From Aliarcobacter cryaerophilus (GTDB lineage Bacteria; Campylobacterota; Campylobacteria; Campylobacterales; Arcobacteraceae), in NCBI RefSeq assembly GCF_014352935.1, contig NZ_CP060694.1, forward strand, positions 496,001 to 560,000: DNA of 64,000 nt. Reading direction: 5' to 3'. Within the stretch, counting starts at the first letter, position 1. Every line of letters begins with the position of its first letter. The translations under genes and the position numbers were made by a program. The notes beneath the pieces were generated by a model that had not been told where the DNA came from, ran no database searches, and worked only from the letters and a program-made list of their open reading frames with translations. This document shows, piece after piece, positions 9,115-17,808 of the stretch.

Positions 9115-9684
9115 ATGCTTCATAATATTAAAAAACTATTTGAATCTAAAGAAGAAGAGAAAAAAGAGTTAAAATTTAATAGATTTCAGCTCTTTTTAGA
9201 TTTGGTTAATAGTTATTTAAAAAGAGAGTATCCAAATATTACTTTTGATTTATCTTTATATGAAAATAATGAAGAAGAAGATAATTTAAAAGTTCAAAAA
9301 GCTATGCTTATTTATGAAGTTATAAGACAATTTGCAGATTTCAAATGGGAAAAGAGAACCCAAAAAAGTGTAAAAAAGGATCTTATTTGGAGTGGTTATG
9401 GAATAAACTCTCAACCAAATAAAAAGATACCACAAGATTTTTTAAGAAGAAAAGAGTTAGTTTTTTTTAGAGAACAAGGCACTTGTAACAGATGTGGTAA
9501 TGTTATGGATAAGATACAAAAAAGTTCTATAATTTTAGCTCAAGAAAGTGATGAAAATGGAGGGTATAATGTTGAAAATCTTATACTTCTTTGTTCAAAC
9601 TGTTATAATCTTATACAAAATCAAGATAAGAGTTTTTCAGAAATTCCTCTTAGAATCAGAGATGATTTATACGACTTGATTTAG
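9115..9684 (+). CDS. HNH-fold-like protein with zinc cysteines but no catalytic histidines
   Basis: This 189-residue cytoplasmic protein has a charged, helical N-terminal half (about 1-110) of unknown function. The C-terminal segment resembles an HNH nuclease: Cys124-x2-Cys127, a Gly-Gly-Tyr-Asn-x-x-Asn-Leu-x-x-Leu core, then Cys160-x2-Cys163. In active HNH enzymes a His precedes the core and a His follows the last Cys. Here those positions are a hydrophobic ILA stretch and Tyr164. The zinc site is therefore kept while nuclease activity looks lost. It starts three bases after murA and its 3' end overlaps the yihY-like gene on the other strand by 18 bases. A structural or nucleic-acid-binding role is only a guess. 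Confidence 0.7.
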   Translation: MLHNIKKLFESKEEEKKELKFNRFQLFLDLVNSYLKREYPNITFDLSLYENNEEEDNLKVQKAMLIYEVIRQFADFKWEKRTQKSVKKDLIWSGYGINSQPNKKIPQDFLRRKELVFFREQGTCNRCGNVMDKIQKSSIILAQESDENGGYNVENLILLCSNCYNLIQNQDKSFSEIPLRIRDDLYDLI

Positions 9685-10452
9685 ATATTTCATATTTAAT
9701 TTATGACAAATTTTTATACCATAAAGATAGATTATCCATGAAATATAAATCCATAAAATAGAGAAAAGTAAAGTTGAAAGTGAGCCATAAATTGTTGTAT
9801 ATGTTTTGTTGTAAACAACATAATATATAAAAAGATTTTTTGTAATACTCAAAGTTGTTAAAGTAAGAAATGATGATATAAAAGCTGCTTTAATAGAGAT
9901 AATTTTGTTTACACTCACTTTAAATAGTGCAAAAAATATAAGCCAAGTAAATAAGAATAATAGAATTTTCTTAAACAAATTATTATCATAAAAACTAAGA
10001 AGTAAATTTAAAACAATAAAAATAGCAGGAAAAACTATAAAAAATATTGTGTATATAAAAAATGATTTATATATTTCTCTTCTTGTTGTTTGATGTATTT
10101 TATTTACAATATAGTCATAATCTTTGAAAAACATAATATATACAAAAAGCATATAAAATATTCCTACAAATCCTAATTTATCAGAGTTTGATATAAAATT
10201 TTTTAGAGTATTTACAATTTCATCAGAGTGTGTAGGGTTTAGAAAATTTAGTAAAAAATTTGTAAACATATCAAGATATGAATTAAACTCTTGAAATTGT
10301 GAAATAATAGCAATTCCAAGAGCAATTATTGGTAGTATTGAAAATATAGTAAAGAAACTAAGACTTGCAGCATAGTAGCTTGTGTCATCATTAAAAAATG
10401 TTTCAACTGCTACAAATAGCTTTTTGGAAATAGTATTTTTACTATTTTCCAA
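9667..10452 (-). CDS. YihY/BrkB-family inner-membrane protein
   Basis: This 261-residue protein has about six hydrophobic helices and an N-terminal VETFFNDDTSYYAASLSFF segment, the YihY/BrkB family signature. Family members were once annotated as ribonuclease BN, which is now regarded as wrong; their biochemical role is not settled. It is the last gene of a minus-strand run bcp, PgbA-like, glcD-like, yihY-like with gaps of one to eight bases or slight overlaps, so it is probably co-transcribed with them. Its 3' end overlaps the HNH-like gene convergently. Confidence 0.82.
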   Translation of the reverse strand: MENSKNTISKKLFVAVETFFNDDTSYYAASLSFFTIFSILPIIALGIAIISQFQEFNSYLDMFTNFLLNFLNPTHSDEIVNTLKNFISNSDKLGFVGIFYMLFVYIMFFKDYDYIVNKIHQTTRREIYKSFFIYTIFFIVFPAIFIVLNLLLSFYDNNLFKKILLFLFTWLIFFALFKVSVNKIISIKAAFISSFLTLTTLSITKNLFIYYVVYNKTYTTIYGSLSTLLFSILWIYISWIIYLYGIKICHKLNMKYLNQVV

Positions 10453-10453
10453 T

Positions 10454-11842
10454 TTATAATCCCATTTTAAATGGATTTAAAATATTGTTTGGGTCAAAAG
10501 CTTTTTTAATACTTCTAAATAAATTCATTTCAGCATCTGTAAAAGCAATATTCATAAATGGTGCTTTTGATATACCAATACCGTGTTCACCACTTAAAGT
10601 TCCACCCATATCAACAACTAGTTGGAAAATCTCTTCAATAGCTTTGTGACCATCAGCCATCTCTTTTTCATTTGTTTTATCTTTTACCATAACATTTACA
10701 TGAATATTTCCATCTCCAGCATGTCCAAAACAAGGTACTTGGAAACCATATTTTTCACCAATTTTATAAATCTCATCTAAAGCCTCTGGAAGCTTACTTC
10801 TTGGAACACTTATATCTTCATTTAATTTTTTAGTTCCATAAACCATAGTTGCTGGACTTGCATTTCGTCTTGCAAACCATAGCTTTTTACCTTCTTCTTC
10901 ATCAAGAGCCACAATAAAATCAATTGAGCCATTATCTTTAAATGACTCTTTTAAAATATTTAATTGGTCTTCAATTTCAGCTTCACTAGAAGCATCTACA
11001 TCTCCAATTAAAATTCCACCAGCATTTTCTGGCAATGAAATTTGAGGAAATTTTTGCTTTAGTGCTTTTATTACAAGTGAGTCTAAAAACTCCATAGCAA
11101 CAGGATTTGCACCACTTGCAAGCGATTTAAATACAGCTGTCATAGCACTATTTACGCTTGGAAAAACTCCCATGTAAGTTTTTTTGAATTTTGGTTTTGG
11201 GATAAGTTTTAAAGTAATCTCTGTAATAACTGCCAAAGTTCCTTCACTAGCTATTAAAATACCAGCAACATTATAACCAGCAACATCTTTGATAGTTTTT
11301 TTACCAGCTACGATAATATCACCATTTGGTAAAACTGCTCTTAAAGCCATTACATAATCTTTTGTAATACCATATTTAGCAGCTCTCATTCCACCTGCAT
11401 TTTCACTTACATTTCCACCCAAAGTTGAGTACTCTTCACTCGCAGGATCTGGAGGATAAAATAAACCAACTTCTTCAACTGTTTTTTGAAACTGCATATT
11501 TATAACTCCTGGTTGAACAACTCCAACCATATTTTGCATATCAATTTCAAGTATCTTATTCATATGTCTTTCAAGTGATAAAATAATTCCTCCATTTGAA
11601 GGTAATGCTCCACCTGTAAATCCACTTCCAGCACCTCTTGGTACAATTACAATTTTGTGTTCATTACAATATTTTAAAATATCACTTACATCTTGTTCAT
11701 GTCGTGGAAAAACAACTGCATCTGGCTCAAAACGGCTTCTTGTAGCATCGTAGCAAAAAGCTATTAGATGAGCTTTATCAGTTTTGATATTCTCATCTCC
11801 TACAATAGAAGTTATGTACTCTAAATGTTTTTTATCAATCAC
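10454..11842 (-). CDS. glcD: FAD-linked oxidase, GlcD / D-lactate dehydrogenase type
   Basis: This 462-residue flavoprotein has an N-terminal FAD-binding domain (PCMH type; RGAGSGFTGGALP binds the pyrophosphate) and a C-terminal oxidase domain with GHAGDGNIHVN and SGEHGIG, as in GlcD and respiratory D-lactate dehydrogenases. It probably oxidises glycolate, D-lactate or another 2-hydroxy acid and passes electrons to the respiratory chain. The exact substrate is not readable, and no GlcE/GlcF partner is adjacent. Its ATG overlaps the end of the upstream PgbA-like gene by one base, showing tight operon organisation. Confidence 0.88.
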   Translation of the reverse strand: MIDKKHLEYITSIVGDENIKTDKAHLIAFCYDATRSRFEPDAVVFPRHEQDVSDILKYCNEHKIVIVPRGAGSGFTGGALPSNGGIILSLERHMNKILEIDMQNMVGVVQPGVINMQFQKTVEEVGLFYPPDPASEEYSTLGGNVSENAGGMRAAKYGITKDYVMALRAVLPNGDIIVAGKKTIKDVAGYNVAGILIASEGTLAVITEITLKLIPKPKFKKTYMGVFPSVNSAMTAVFKSLASGANPVAMEFLDSLVIKALKQKFPQISLPENAGGILIGDVDASSEAEIEDQLNILKESFKDNGSIDFIVALDEEEGKKLWFARRNASPATMVYGTKKLNEDISVPRSKLPEALDEIYKIGEKYGFQVPCFGHAGDGNIHVNVMVKDKTNEKEMADGHKAIEEIFQLVVDMGGTLSGEHGIGISKAPFMNIAFTDAEMNLFRSIKKAFDPNNILNPFKMGL

Positions 11843-12861
11843 TATTTAACTCCCAAAAGTTGCTTATAGTAGTTGTCATAACTTGAATCATCTATACCAT
11901 CTTCATTTAAACCTAATACATCTGATACTATAGGAATATTTTTAAGATCAATTAATGGTCCTTTTATCTCTTCAACTCTTGTAAAGAATGGTAACTGTTT
12001 TTTAGAAGAACCAATTTGTAAACTATAACTATCTAGTAGAGTAAATGTTTTTGCATCATAGATAAATATCTTTCTATTTAATACAATAAAAATAGTTCCT
12101 AAATTTTGCTCAATTGCAAACTTTTGGAAATCTTCAATTCTAGGAAGTGGTTGATTTTGAAATTTTAAAGATGCTGCAAATAAGTCTGGATGTATAAAAT
12201 TATTTTGTGCAAAATCATCTTTTACTGCTTTATAGTTATTAAAATCAGGAGCTATAAGTAAAGATTGGTCATACATATAGTTTAAAAGTAAAATATCACC
12301 TTTTTCAACTACTCTATTTGTATTAGGAATCGCATCTTGTTTTAAATCATCAAAAGGAAAATACTCAATAACAGAACTTTTTTCATTTGAGCTTACTACC
12401 TTTGCATTTGAAACTATTAGTCTTCTATCATTGTCATAAATATGAACAACAATTCCACTTTGACCTACAAGTAAATTTCCTTTTGGTATTGTTGTTTTAT
12501 TGTTTTCTAAATTATCAATTTTAAATGCGATAGGTGAAATAGAGAACTCTTTTTTCCCATAATCTAATTTTGATGCATAAGTTCCACTACTTAAACCCTG
12601 TTTTGCATTTTGATAAAAGTAGTAAGAGTAACTTAACTTTCCATTTTCAGTTGTTACATTTATATCTAAAATTTGCCAACCATTTTTTAACATTTCACCA
12701 ACAGTAGTTTTACCACCACAAATTCCACCTTCAAGCTTTGCAGTTTCTATTTGAGATGGTGTATCTAAACCATTTTTATAACAAACAGTTTCAACTGCTA
12801 AACTATTTGTAGCAAATAAAATAGCACCAATAAAAGCTAACTTTGTAAACATTTTTTTCAT
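11842..12861 (-). CDS. Secreted protein with plasminogen-binding (PgbA) N-terminal-like domain
   Basis: This 339-residue protein has a clear signal peptide (about 1-22, ending NSLA). The mature part resembles, from memory, the plasminogen-binding N-terminal domain first described in Helicobacter PgbA. Landmarks are the VGQSGIVVHIYDNDR segment, a GDILLLNYMY stretch, LLIAPDFNNY and IHPDLFAASL. The Lys-rich C-terminal tail thought to bind plasminogen in Helicobacter is not obvious here; the protein ends in a short LLGVK. A periplasmic or outer-membrane location is likely, and a role in plasminogen binding should not be assumed. It lies 8 bases after bcp in the same operon. Confidence 0.6.
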   Translation of the reverse strand: MKKMFTKLAFIGAILFATNSLAVETVCYKNGLDTPSQIETAKLEGGICGGKTTVGEMLKNGWQILDINVTTENGKLSYSYYFYQNAKQGLSSGTYASKLDYGKKEFSISPIAFKIDNLENNKTTIPKGNLLVGQSGIVVHIYDNDRRLIVSNAKVVSSNEKSSVIEYFPFDDLKQDAIPNTNRVVEKGDILLLNYMYDQSLLIAPDFNNYKAVKDDFAQNNFIHPDLFAASLKFQNQPLPRIEDFQKFAIEQNLGTIFIVLNRKIFIYDAKTFTLLDSYSLQIGSSKKQLPFFTRVEEIKGPLIDLKNIPIVSDVLGLNEDGIDDSSYDNYYKQLLGVK

Positions 12862-12869
12862 CTTTTTTC

Positions 12870-13379
12870 CTAATATTTTGATTGTAATTCTTCTAATTTT
12901 TCTCTAACTTCATCCACATGTAAAATTTCGATTTTTTCTCCTTTTACACTCTTTGTTTTTCTCACACTTACTTTATCCCAAATATATGCTATCTCTCCTT
13001 TTGGATTTATAATAAAAGTAGTTCTAATAACTCCCATAAACTCTTTTCCCATAAACTTTTTTAATTGCCAAACACCATAATCTTGAGCCATTTTTTTATC
13101 TTCATCTGCTAAAAGAGTAATTGCTAAATCATACTTTTCTATAAATTTTCTATGTTTTGCACTATCATCTGGGCTTACACCAATAACTGTTGCTTTTAGA
13201 TTGTCAAACTTATATAAGTTTGCAGTAAAATCACAAGCTTGTGTAGTACATCCAGGTGTCATATCTTTTGGATAAAAGTATAAAACTATCCAATTTCCAA
13301 CAATATCTCTTAGACAAATCTCTGTATCATCTTGATTAAAAGCACAAAATGCTGGTGCTTTGTCGCCTACTTTTAACAT
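12870..13379 (-). CDS. bcp: Thioredoxin-dependent thiol peroxidase (Bcp/PrxQ)
   Basis: This peroxiredoxin reduces hydrogen peroxide and organic peroxides using thioredoxin. From the chosen ATG at 13379 it is 169 residues, with the peroxidatic Cys44 in TPGCTTQAC and the resolving Cys49 five residues later, as in E. coli Bcp. A TTG 15 bases upstream would also be in frame, but the sequence between the two is itself the ribosome binding site (AAAGGAG), so the ATG is correct. That site is part of a hairpin (see 13380-13481). It heads the operon bcp, PgbA-like, glcD-like, yihY-like. Confidence 0.94.
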   Translation of the reverse strand: MLKVGDKAPAFCAFNQDDTEICLRDIVGNWIVLYFYPKDMTPGCTTQACDFTANLYKFDNLKATVIGVSPDDSAKHRKFIEKYDLAITLLADEDKKMAQDYGVWQLKKFMGKEFMGVIRTTFIINPKGEIAYIWDKVSVRKTKSVKGEKIEILHVDEVREKLEELQSKY

Positions 13380-13481
13380 ATATTCTCCTTTCAAATTGGT
13401 TCCCTAATTTGAAAGGGAACCGTTATTATTTAACTTCTTTTAAAAGAAGCAAACTCTAAAGGGCTTTAATAATAAAGCCTT
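13380..13481 (-). promoter_or_regulatory. Structured 5' leader of bcp with paired Shine-Dalgarno (copy 2 of a two-copy element)
   Basis: On the minus strand, directly after the cmoA stop, comes AAGGCTTTA, a loop and TAAAGCCCTT, then TTTAGAGTTT. Next is a CTTCTTTT/AAAAGAAG hairpin. Last comes a segment with two exclusive pairings: GGTTCCC with GGGAACC, or CCTTTCAAATT with AATTTGAAAGG, the second of which buries the AAAGGAG ribosome binding site. The loop text GGGAACCAATT and the downstream AATATAT are shared with the kdsA leader (6698-6856), while the stem arms differ in a compensated way. Translational control is inferred. Confidence 0.6.
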
Positions 13482-13484
13482 TTA

Positions 13485-14192
13485 CTATTTAATTGCTATA
13501 AAAGTTGCAAAGTTTACCCATTTAAAAAGAGTTTCACAATGTTTAAATCCAGCATCTTTTATCATCTTTTTATTTTCATCTTCAGTATAAGGAATAAGCA
13601 CATTCTCCAAAGCCTCTCTTTTTTGAGAGATTTCGAACTCACTATAACCTTGAGTCTTCTTAAAGCTATAATACTCATCTATAAACTGCTTATTCAAAAA
13701 ACTATCTTGTGAAACTAATTTTTCACTAAAGATAAAAATTCCACCATCTTCTAGGCTATCATATATCTTTTTAACTAGTTTTTCTCTATTTATTGGTCTT
13801 ATAAACTGTAAAGTGTAGTTTGCAAGAACAAGATTTGCATTTTTTAGTTCAACATCAAAAATATCACTGTTTAAAAGCTCAATATCAACACCAAAAGCTT
13901 TTGCTTTTTTACTAGCTCTTTGAAGCATCGCTTCTGAATTATCTATTCCTACTAAATTTAATTTATAAGGAGTTGATTTACTAAGTTCAATCAAAGTTGA
14001 AGCAGTTGAACAACCTAAATCATATACTTTGCTATTTTCTTTTAAAAAATTATTGGCAAAAGATATTGATAGTTTTTGCATCTGCTTATAAAAAGGAACT
14101 GAACGCTCTAACATATCGTCAAATACGCTAGCTACCTCTTCATCAAACTCAAACTGTTTTGAAATTGTTTTATTAAATACTTTATCAATCAT
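13485..14192 (-). CDS. cmoA: Carboxy-S-adenosyl-L-methionine synthase
   Basis: CmoA makes carboxy-SAM from SAM and prephenate, the cofactor CmoB uses to build 5-oxyacetyl-uridine at the tRNA wobble position. The 235-residue length fits. Landmarks are the N-terminal [20 protein letters not shown], which is diagnostic of CmoA over other methyltransferases, and the SAM-binding motif [10 protein letters not shown]. It sits 20 bases downstream of ribF on the same strand, so tlyA, ribF and cmoA are probably one transcript. The hairpin right after its stop may end that transcript. Confidence 0.92.
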   Translation of the reverse strand: MIDKVFNKTISKQFEFDEEVASVFDDMLERSVPFYKQMQKLSISFANNFLKENSKVYDLGCSTASTLIELSKSTPYKLNLVGIDNSEAMLQRASKKAKAFGVDIELLNSDIFDVELKNANLVLANYTLQFIRPINREKLVKKIYDSLEDGGIFIFSEKLVSQDSFLNKQFIDEYYSFKKTQGYSEFEISQKREALENVLIPYTEDENKKMIKDAGFKHCETLFKWVNFATFIAIK

Positions 14193-14212
14193 TCTAATAT
14201 TCTATCTAAAAA

Positions 14213-15070
14213 TTAATAAAAATATTTTTTAGCAATATCTATATCTTTAAGAATTTGATTTTTTAGTTCTAAAAAATTATCAAATTTTCTATTTTCTCTT
14301 ATGCGTCTTATAAATTTTATTTGCACATTTTCATCTTTTATCTCTATATTTTCTTGATTTAAAATATGAGTTTCAACAGCAAATTTACCATCTGTTGAGC
14401 CTCTATGTCCTAAGAAACTAACAGAGTTGTATTCAATATCATTTACAATAGTTTTTGTGATATAAACTCCACTTTGTGGCAATAAAAACTCATTTACATT
14501 TAGATTTATAGTTGCTACAAACTCTTTTTTTCCAAGCCCTTGACCAACTATATGTTTGCCAAAAATTTTATACTCTTTTCCTAAAAAGCTATTTGCTTTT
14601 TCTATATCTCCATTTAGTAAAAATTCTCTTATATATCGTGAATGAACTGGAAAATTATTTAGTTTTATTTCAGGTATTACAACTACCTCTCCATCAAAAA
14701 TCTTTTTCAAATCTTGCGTTTTATATGCTCTATTTTTACCAAAACAAAAATCAAAACCAACAACTATTTTTTTCAAGTTTTTAAAATCATTTTTTAACAT
14801 CTCTATAAAATCAGCTCCATCAAGAGATTTTATATCTTCTAAATCATAATAAAAAATAGGGTATTTTGTGTACTCTTGTCTATAATTTTTTGGAGTAATT
14901 GAAGCATAACCTGTTTCTATACTTATAATTGCACCCTTAGGAGTTAAGTTTTTAAATAACTCTTGATGAGCAATATGCATACCATCAAATCCACCAATTG
15001 CAATTGAATCTATACTGTTTTTGTCTATATTATTTTTTACTAAAATAGAAGAACTCTTCTTCATTTCCAT
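14213..15070 (-). CDS. ribF: Riboflavin kinase / FAD synthetase
   Basis: This bifunctional enzyme makes FMN and then FAD from riboflavin. The N-terminal adenylyltransferase domain has GGFDGMHIAH (the family GxFDGxHxGH motif). The C-terminal kinase domain follows the SRYIREFLLNGD junction; the kinase PTAN motif appears here as ATIN, with Thr and Asn kept. Total length is 285 residues, slightly short for the family. The start overlaps the tlyA end by 41 bases. AGGA lies only four bases before the first ATG (15070) and ten bases before a second ATG two codons in, so either may be used. Confidence 0.9.
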   Translation of the reverse strand: MEMKKSSSILVKNNIDKNSIDSIAIGGFDGMHIAHQELFKNLTPKGAIISIETGYASITPKNYRQEYTKYPIFYYDLEDIKSLDGADFIEMLKNDFKNLKKIVVGFDFCFGKNRAYKTQDLKKIFDGEVVVIPEIKLNNFPVHSRYIREFLLNGDIEKANSFLGKEYKIFGKHIVGQGLGKKEFVATINLNVNEFLLPQSGVYITKTIVNDIEYNSVSFLGHRGSTDGKFAVETHILNQENIEIKDENVQIKFIRRIRENRKFDNFLELKNQILKDIDIAKKYFY

Positions 15071-15752
15071 CTTTTCCTACAAGCTTACTAATGCTGTTAT
15101 AATTTAATTTCCAATTCAAAGAAAATGCTTTGCTTAAGAAGTTTTCTTTAGCTTTTAAAATCGCATTTTTATCTTTTACTACACCTTTTTTATCTCTTTT
15201 TACACCAGTTCCTACTTCAAATTGTGGTTTAAAAAGTATAATTATATTTTTAAAATCTAAAGAGTTTATTGAGTCAATAATATTTAAAATAGAGATAAAA
15301 GAGACATCGCAAGTTACAATATCAAAGCTAATATCACTTTTAAAATCTCTAATATCGCAGTTTTCAAAAAACTCTATTCTGTTATCTTTTTTGATTCTTT
15401 CGTGAAGTTGATTGTTTCCAACATCAACACAAACTACTTTTTGAATATCAAATTCTAGTAAGATTTGTGTAAAACCACCTGTGCTACTTCCAATATCAAG
15501 AGCTATTTTATCTTTTAAGTTAATCTCATTTTTATTTTTTAGCTCATCTAAAAAATATTTTAGTTTGTATGCAGCTCTACTTACATAAAAATCCTCTTCA
15601 AGAAGTTCTATTTTCATCTTTTCATCAACTAAAAATGAGGCTTTTGATACAATTTTGCCATCAACTCTTACTTTATTTGAAAGAATTAGTTCAAGTGCTT
15701 TATTTCTACTTTGAATATCAAAGTTTTTGCTTAAGTATAAATCTAATCTCAT
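15030..15752 (-). CDS. tlyA: TlyA-family rRNA (cytidine-2'-O)-methyltransferase
   Basis: This 240-residue protein has an N-terminal S4 RNA-binding domain (about 1-60) and a FtsJ-like Rossmann methyltransferase domain with DIGSSTGGFTQILLE as the SAM site. TlyA enzymes 2'-O-methylate cytidines in 16S and/or 23S rRNA and affect capreomycin susceptibility. The older label haemolysin is not supported by anything visible. It overlaps ribF downstream. An unrelated polar protein gene ends 16 bases before its start. Confidence 0.9.
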   Translation of the reverse strand: MRLDLYLSKNFDIQSRNKALELILSNKVRVDGKIVSKASFLVDEKMKIELLEEDFYVSRAAYKLKYFLDELKNKNEINLKDKIALDIGSSTGGFTQILLEFDIQKVVCVDVGNNQLHERIKKDNRIEFFENCDIRDFKSDISFDIVTCDVSFISILNIIDSINSLDFKNIIILFKPQFEVGTGVKRDKKGVVKDKNAILKAKENFLSKAFSLNWKLNYNSISKLVGKDGNEEEFFYFSKK

Positions 15753-15767
15753 ATATTTATAAGTATC

Positions 15768-16235
15768 TTATTTAGATGCTTTTTTAAATTCATCTACAAG
15801 TCTTAGCTCTTCGTCTGTTGTAGGTTTTACAAAAGTTTCATTACCACCACTTTTTTGTAAATTCATTATATTTTGAATAGTCTCATTATCTAAATCTACT
15901 TTTTTACCTGTAACTTCATAAATAGCAGTTTGTAAATCTTGTTTTAAAGCTTGAATATACTCTTCAGGGCTAAGAGGTGCTTGTCCTGATTCGGCTCTTT
16001 GTTTTTGTAACTCTTCTAAAAGCTCTTTAATTCTGGCTAACTCTTCTTTTGTAAATCCAGTTTTAGAAACAAACTCTAAGTCACCTAAAAGTTCACTCCT
16101 CTCTTTTTTTTCAGCTTTATCTTTCTCTTGATTTTCTAAAAAAATATCAAACCTATCTTTTTGTTCTTCAGTTACTGAACTGTTTGTATTTGGATTTGAA
16201 TTTAAAATTGAATTTGTATTATTTGAAATTTCCAT
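15768..16235 (-). CDS. Unrecognised small polar protein
   Basis: I do not recognise this 155-residue protein. It has no signal peptide or membrane helix. The N-terminus is rich in Asn and Ser (MEISNNTNSILNS), the middle is a charged helical or coiled-coil-like stretch (about 25-85, with an ELLEELQKQRAE run), and a conserved-looking helix follows (SPEEYIQALKQDLQTAIYEV). Its N-terminal style resembles the proteins encoded next door (16314-20755). That might mean the group shares an export route such as flagellar type III secretion, but this is a guess. Confidence 0.6.
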   Translation of the reverse strand: MEISNNTNSILNSNPNTNSSVTEEQKDRFDIFLENQEKDKAEKKERSELLGDLEFVSKTGFTKEELARIKELLEELQKQRAESGQAPLSPEEYIQALKQDLQTAIYEVTGKKVDLDNETIQNIMNLQKSGGNETFVKPTTDEELRLVDEFKKASK

Positions 16236-16313
16236 AAAATGCCTCTTTATCTAAGATGAAATTTTTAAAAAATTATAACAATATTAGCTTAAATCTTATA
16301 AAATCAAATATCC

Positions 16314-17693
16314 CTACTCTTGATTTTTACTCTCTTCCCACTCTTTTAAAAGTTTATAAAACTCTTTATCTGCTTCACTATCATCTTTACCCATAAGATA
16401 TTTTTGCATAAGTAAAAGTTTGATTAGTTCCATATCTTTTGAGCCATATTTTTCAAGTAAACTATCTGCTTCAGATTTTATTCCTTTAAAGCTAAACTCT
16501 TTTAAATTTAGTGCATCTTTTATAATATCTTGACTATTTTCACCATAAACTATATCTTTTCTATATTCTTTAAAAGCTTCGCCTAAAGTTTGAGTCTTTG
16601 AAGCTTTTAATTCATATATCCAATCTCTTTTACCAACTCCATATGTTTCACTCTGTCCAACATCATGAAAAGAGCTATTTTTGTAATCTATTGATAAATT
16701 TAAATCTTCTATATTTTCAAAACCTTTTCTTGCAACTTCTGATAAATCTGCACTATAACTATCAAAGGCAACACTTTTATATTGTTCAGGAATATTTTTA
16801 CTATTCATAACACCAATTCTTAATAACTCTATAACATCTGTTCCATCTTTTGTTAAAAACTTACCATCTATATTTTCCAACTCTCTTAGGTCATATCCAG
16901 TTAGCTCTTTTACATTATGATATATTCCATATTTCATTGATTTATCTTTATCAAACTGAGTTGAATCATCTAAATAGCTTGAACGACTATATGAAATATG
17001 TCTAAATAATTCTTTTGAGTTATCTCCTGTGTTTAAAACATCTTCTATTAAACTAGATAGATTTTTATCATCAAGTCCACTAACAGTTACTTTATAATCA
17101 TAAGGTTCAATTGTAAATCTAAGATTACTATCTTTAGGAATAGAAATACCATATTTTTTTAAAAGTTTTTGGAACTGTTCATTAACCATATCTCTATTAA
17201 ATGCTTTTTTTTCTGCACTCTCTACTCTATCATTCATTGAATTTAAATCTTTTATATTTGGGTCAATAAAGCTTATATTTCTTAACTTTCCATATTTTAA
17301 ATAATCCATTTCATGTTTATGGGCTACATCTCTTTCCATTCTACTTAAACCTTCTATATAGTATGGTGAGGCTTGTGAATAATATTTATCATTAATATGT
17401 TGCTCTGGATTTGCAAATTTTTTATTCTCTTTTGTTGCTTTTGAGTAAACTTCTTCTAGTCTATTTCTAATAGCTTTTTCATCATCACTTATAAAGTTAT
17501 TGTAGCTTTTAATAAAAGTTTCTTCCTCCAAAGATGATAATAGATTTAAAGTATCTAGTGTCTTTGAGTCTATATTTATATTTACAGCTTCACTATTTTT
17601 GCTTTTATCTATACTTTGATTAGTATTTCCATTTTGTGTTACTTTTATTCCACTTTGTGAGCTAAACGATTGTATATTAGTATTTATATTCAT
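16314..17693 (-). CDS. Unrecognised 459-residue protein (possibly DUF4885-like)
   Basis: The N-terminus is polar and disordered (Asn/Gln/Ser-rich, about 1-45). The rest is soluble and mixed alpha/beta, with a distinctive KYGISIPKDSNLRFTIEPYD stretch near residue 190 that recalls, from memory only, the uncharacterised DUF4885 family. There is no signal peptide, membrane helix or enzyme motif. A strong AAGGGG ribosome binding site precedes the ATG. It is divergent, across 115 bases, from the tandem A/B gene array and may belong to the same accessory island. Confidence 0.65.
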   Translation of the reverse strand: MNINTNIQSFSSQSGIKVTQNGNTNQSIDKSKNSEAVNINIDSKTLDTLNLLSSLEEETFIKSYNNFISDDEKAIRNRLEEVYSKATKENKKFANPEQHINDKYYSQASPYYIEGLSRMERDVAHKHEMDYLKYGKLRNISFIDPNIKDLNSMNDRVESAEKKAFNRDMVNEQFQKLLKKYGISIPKDSNLRFTIEPYDYKVTVSGLDDKNLSSLIEDVLNTGDNSKELFRHISYSRSSYLDDSTQFDKDKSMKYGIYHNVKELTGYDLRELENIDGKFLTKDGTDVIELLRIGVMNSKNIPEQYKSVAFDSYSADLSEVARKGFENIEDLNLSIDYKNSSFHDVGQSETYGVGKRDWIYELKASKTQTLGEAFKEYRKDIVYGENSQDIIKDALNLKEFSFKGIKSEADSLLEKYGSKDMELIKLLLMQKYLMGKDDSEADKEFYKLLKEWEESKNQE

Positions 17694-17808
17694 AAGAATC
17701 CCCTTCTTTATTACTAACTTTTCTTAATATTAGTTTAATTATAATCTTTTAAACTTTATTTAACTTTAATACTAATAAAATAAAACATTATTATACAAGG
17801 GGTAAAAA

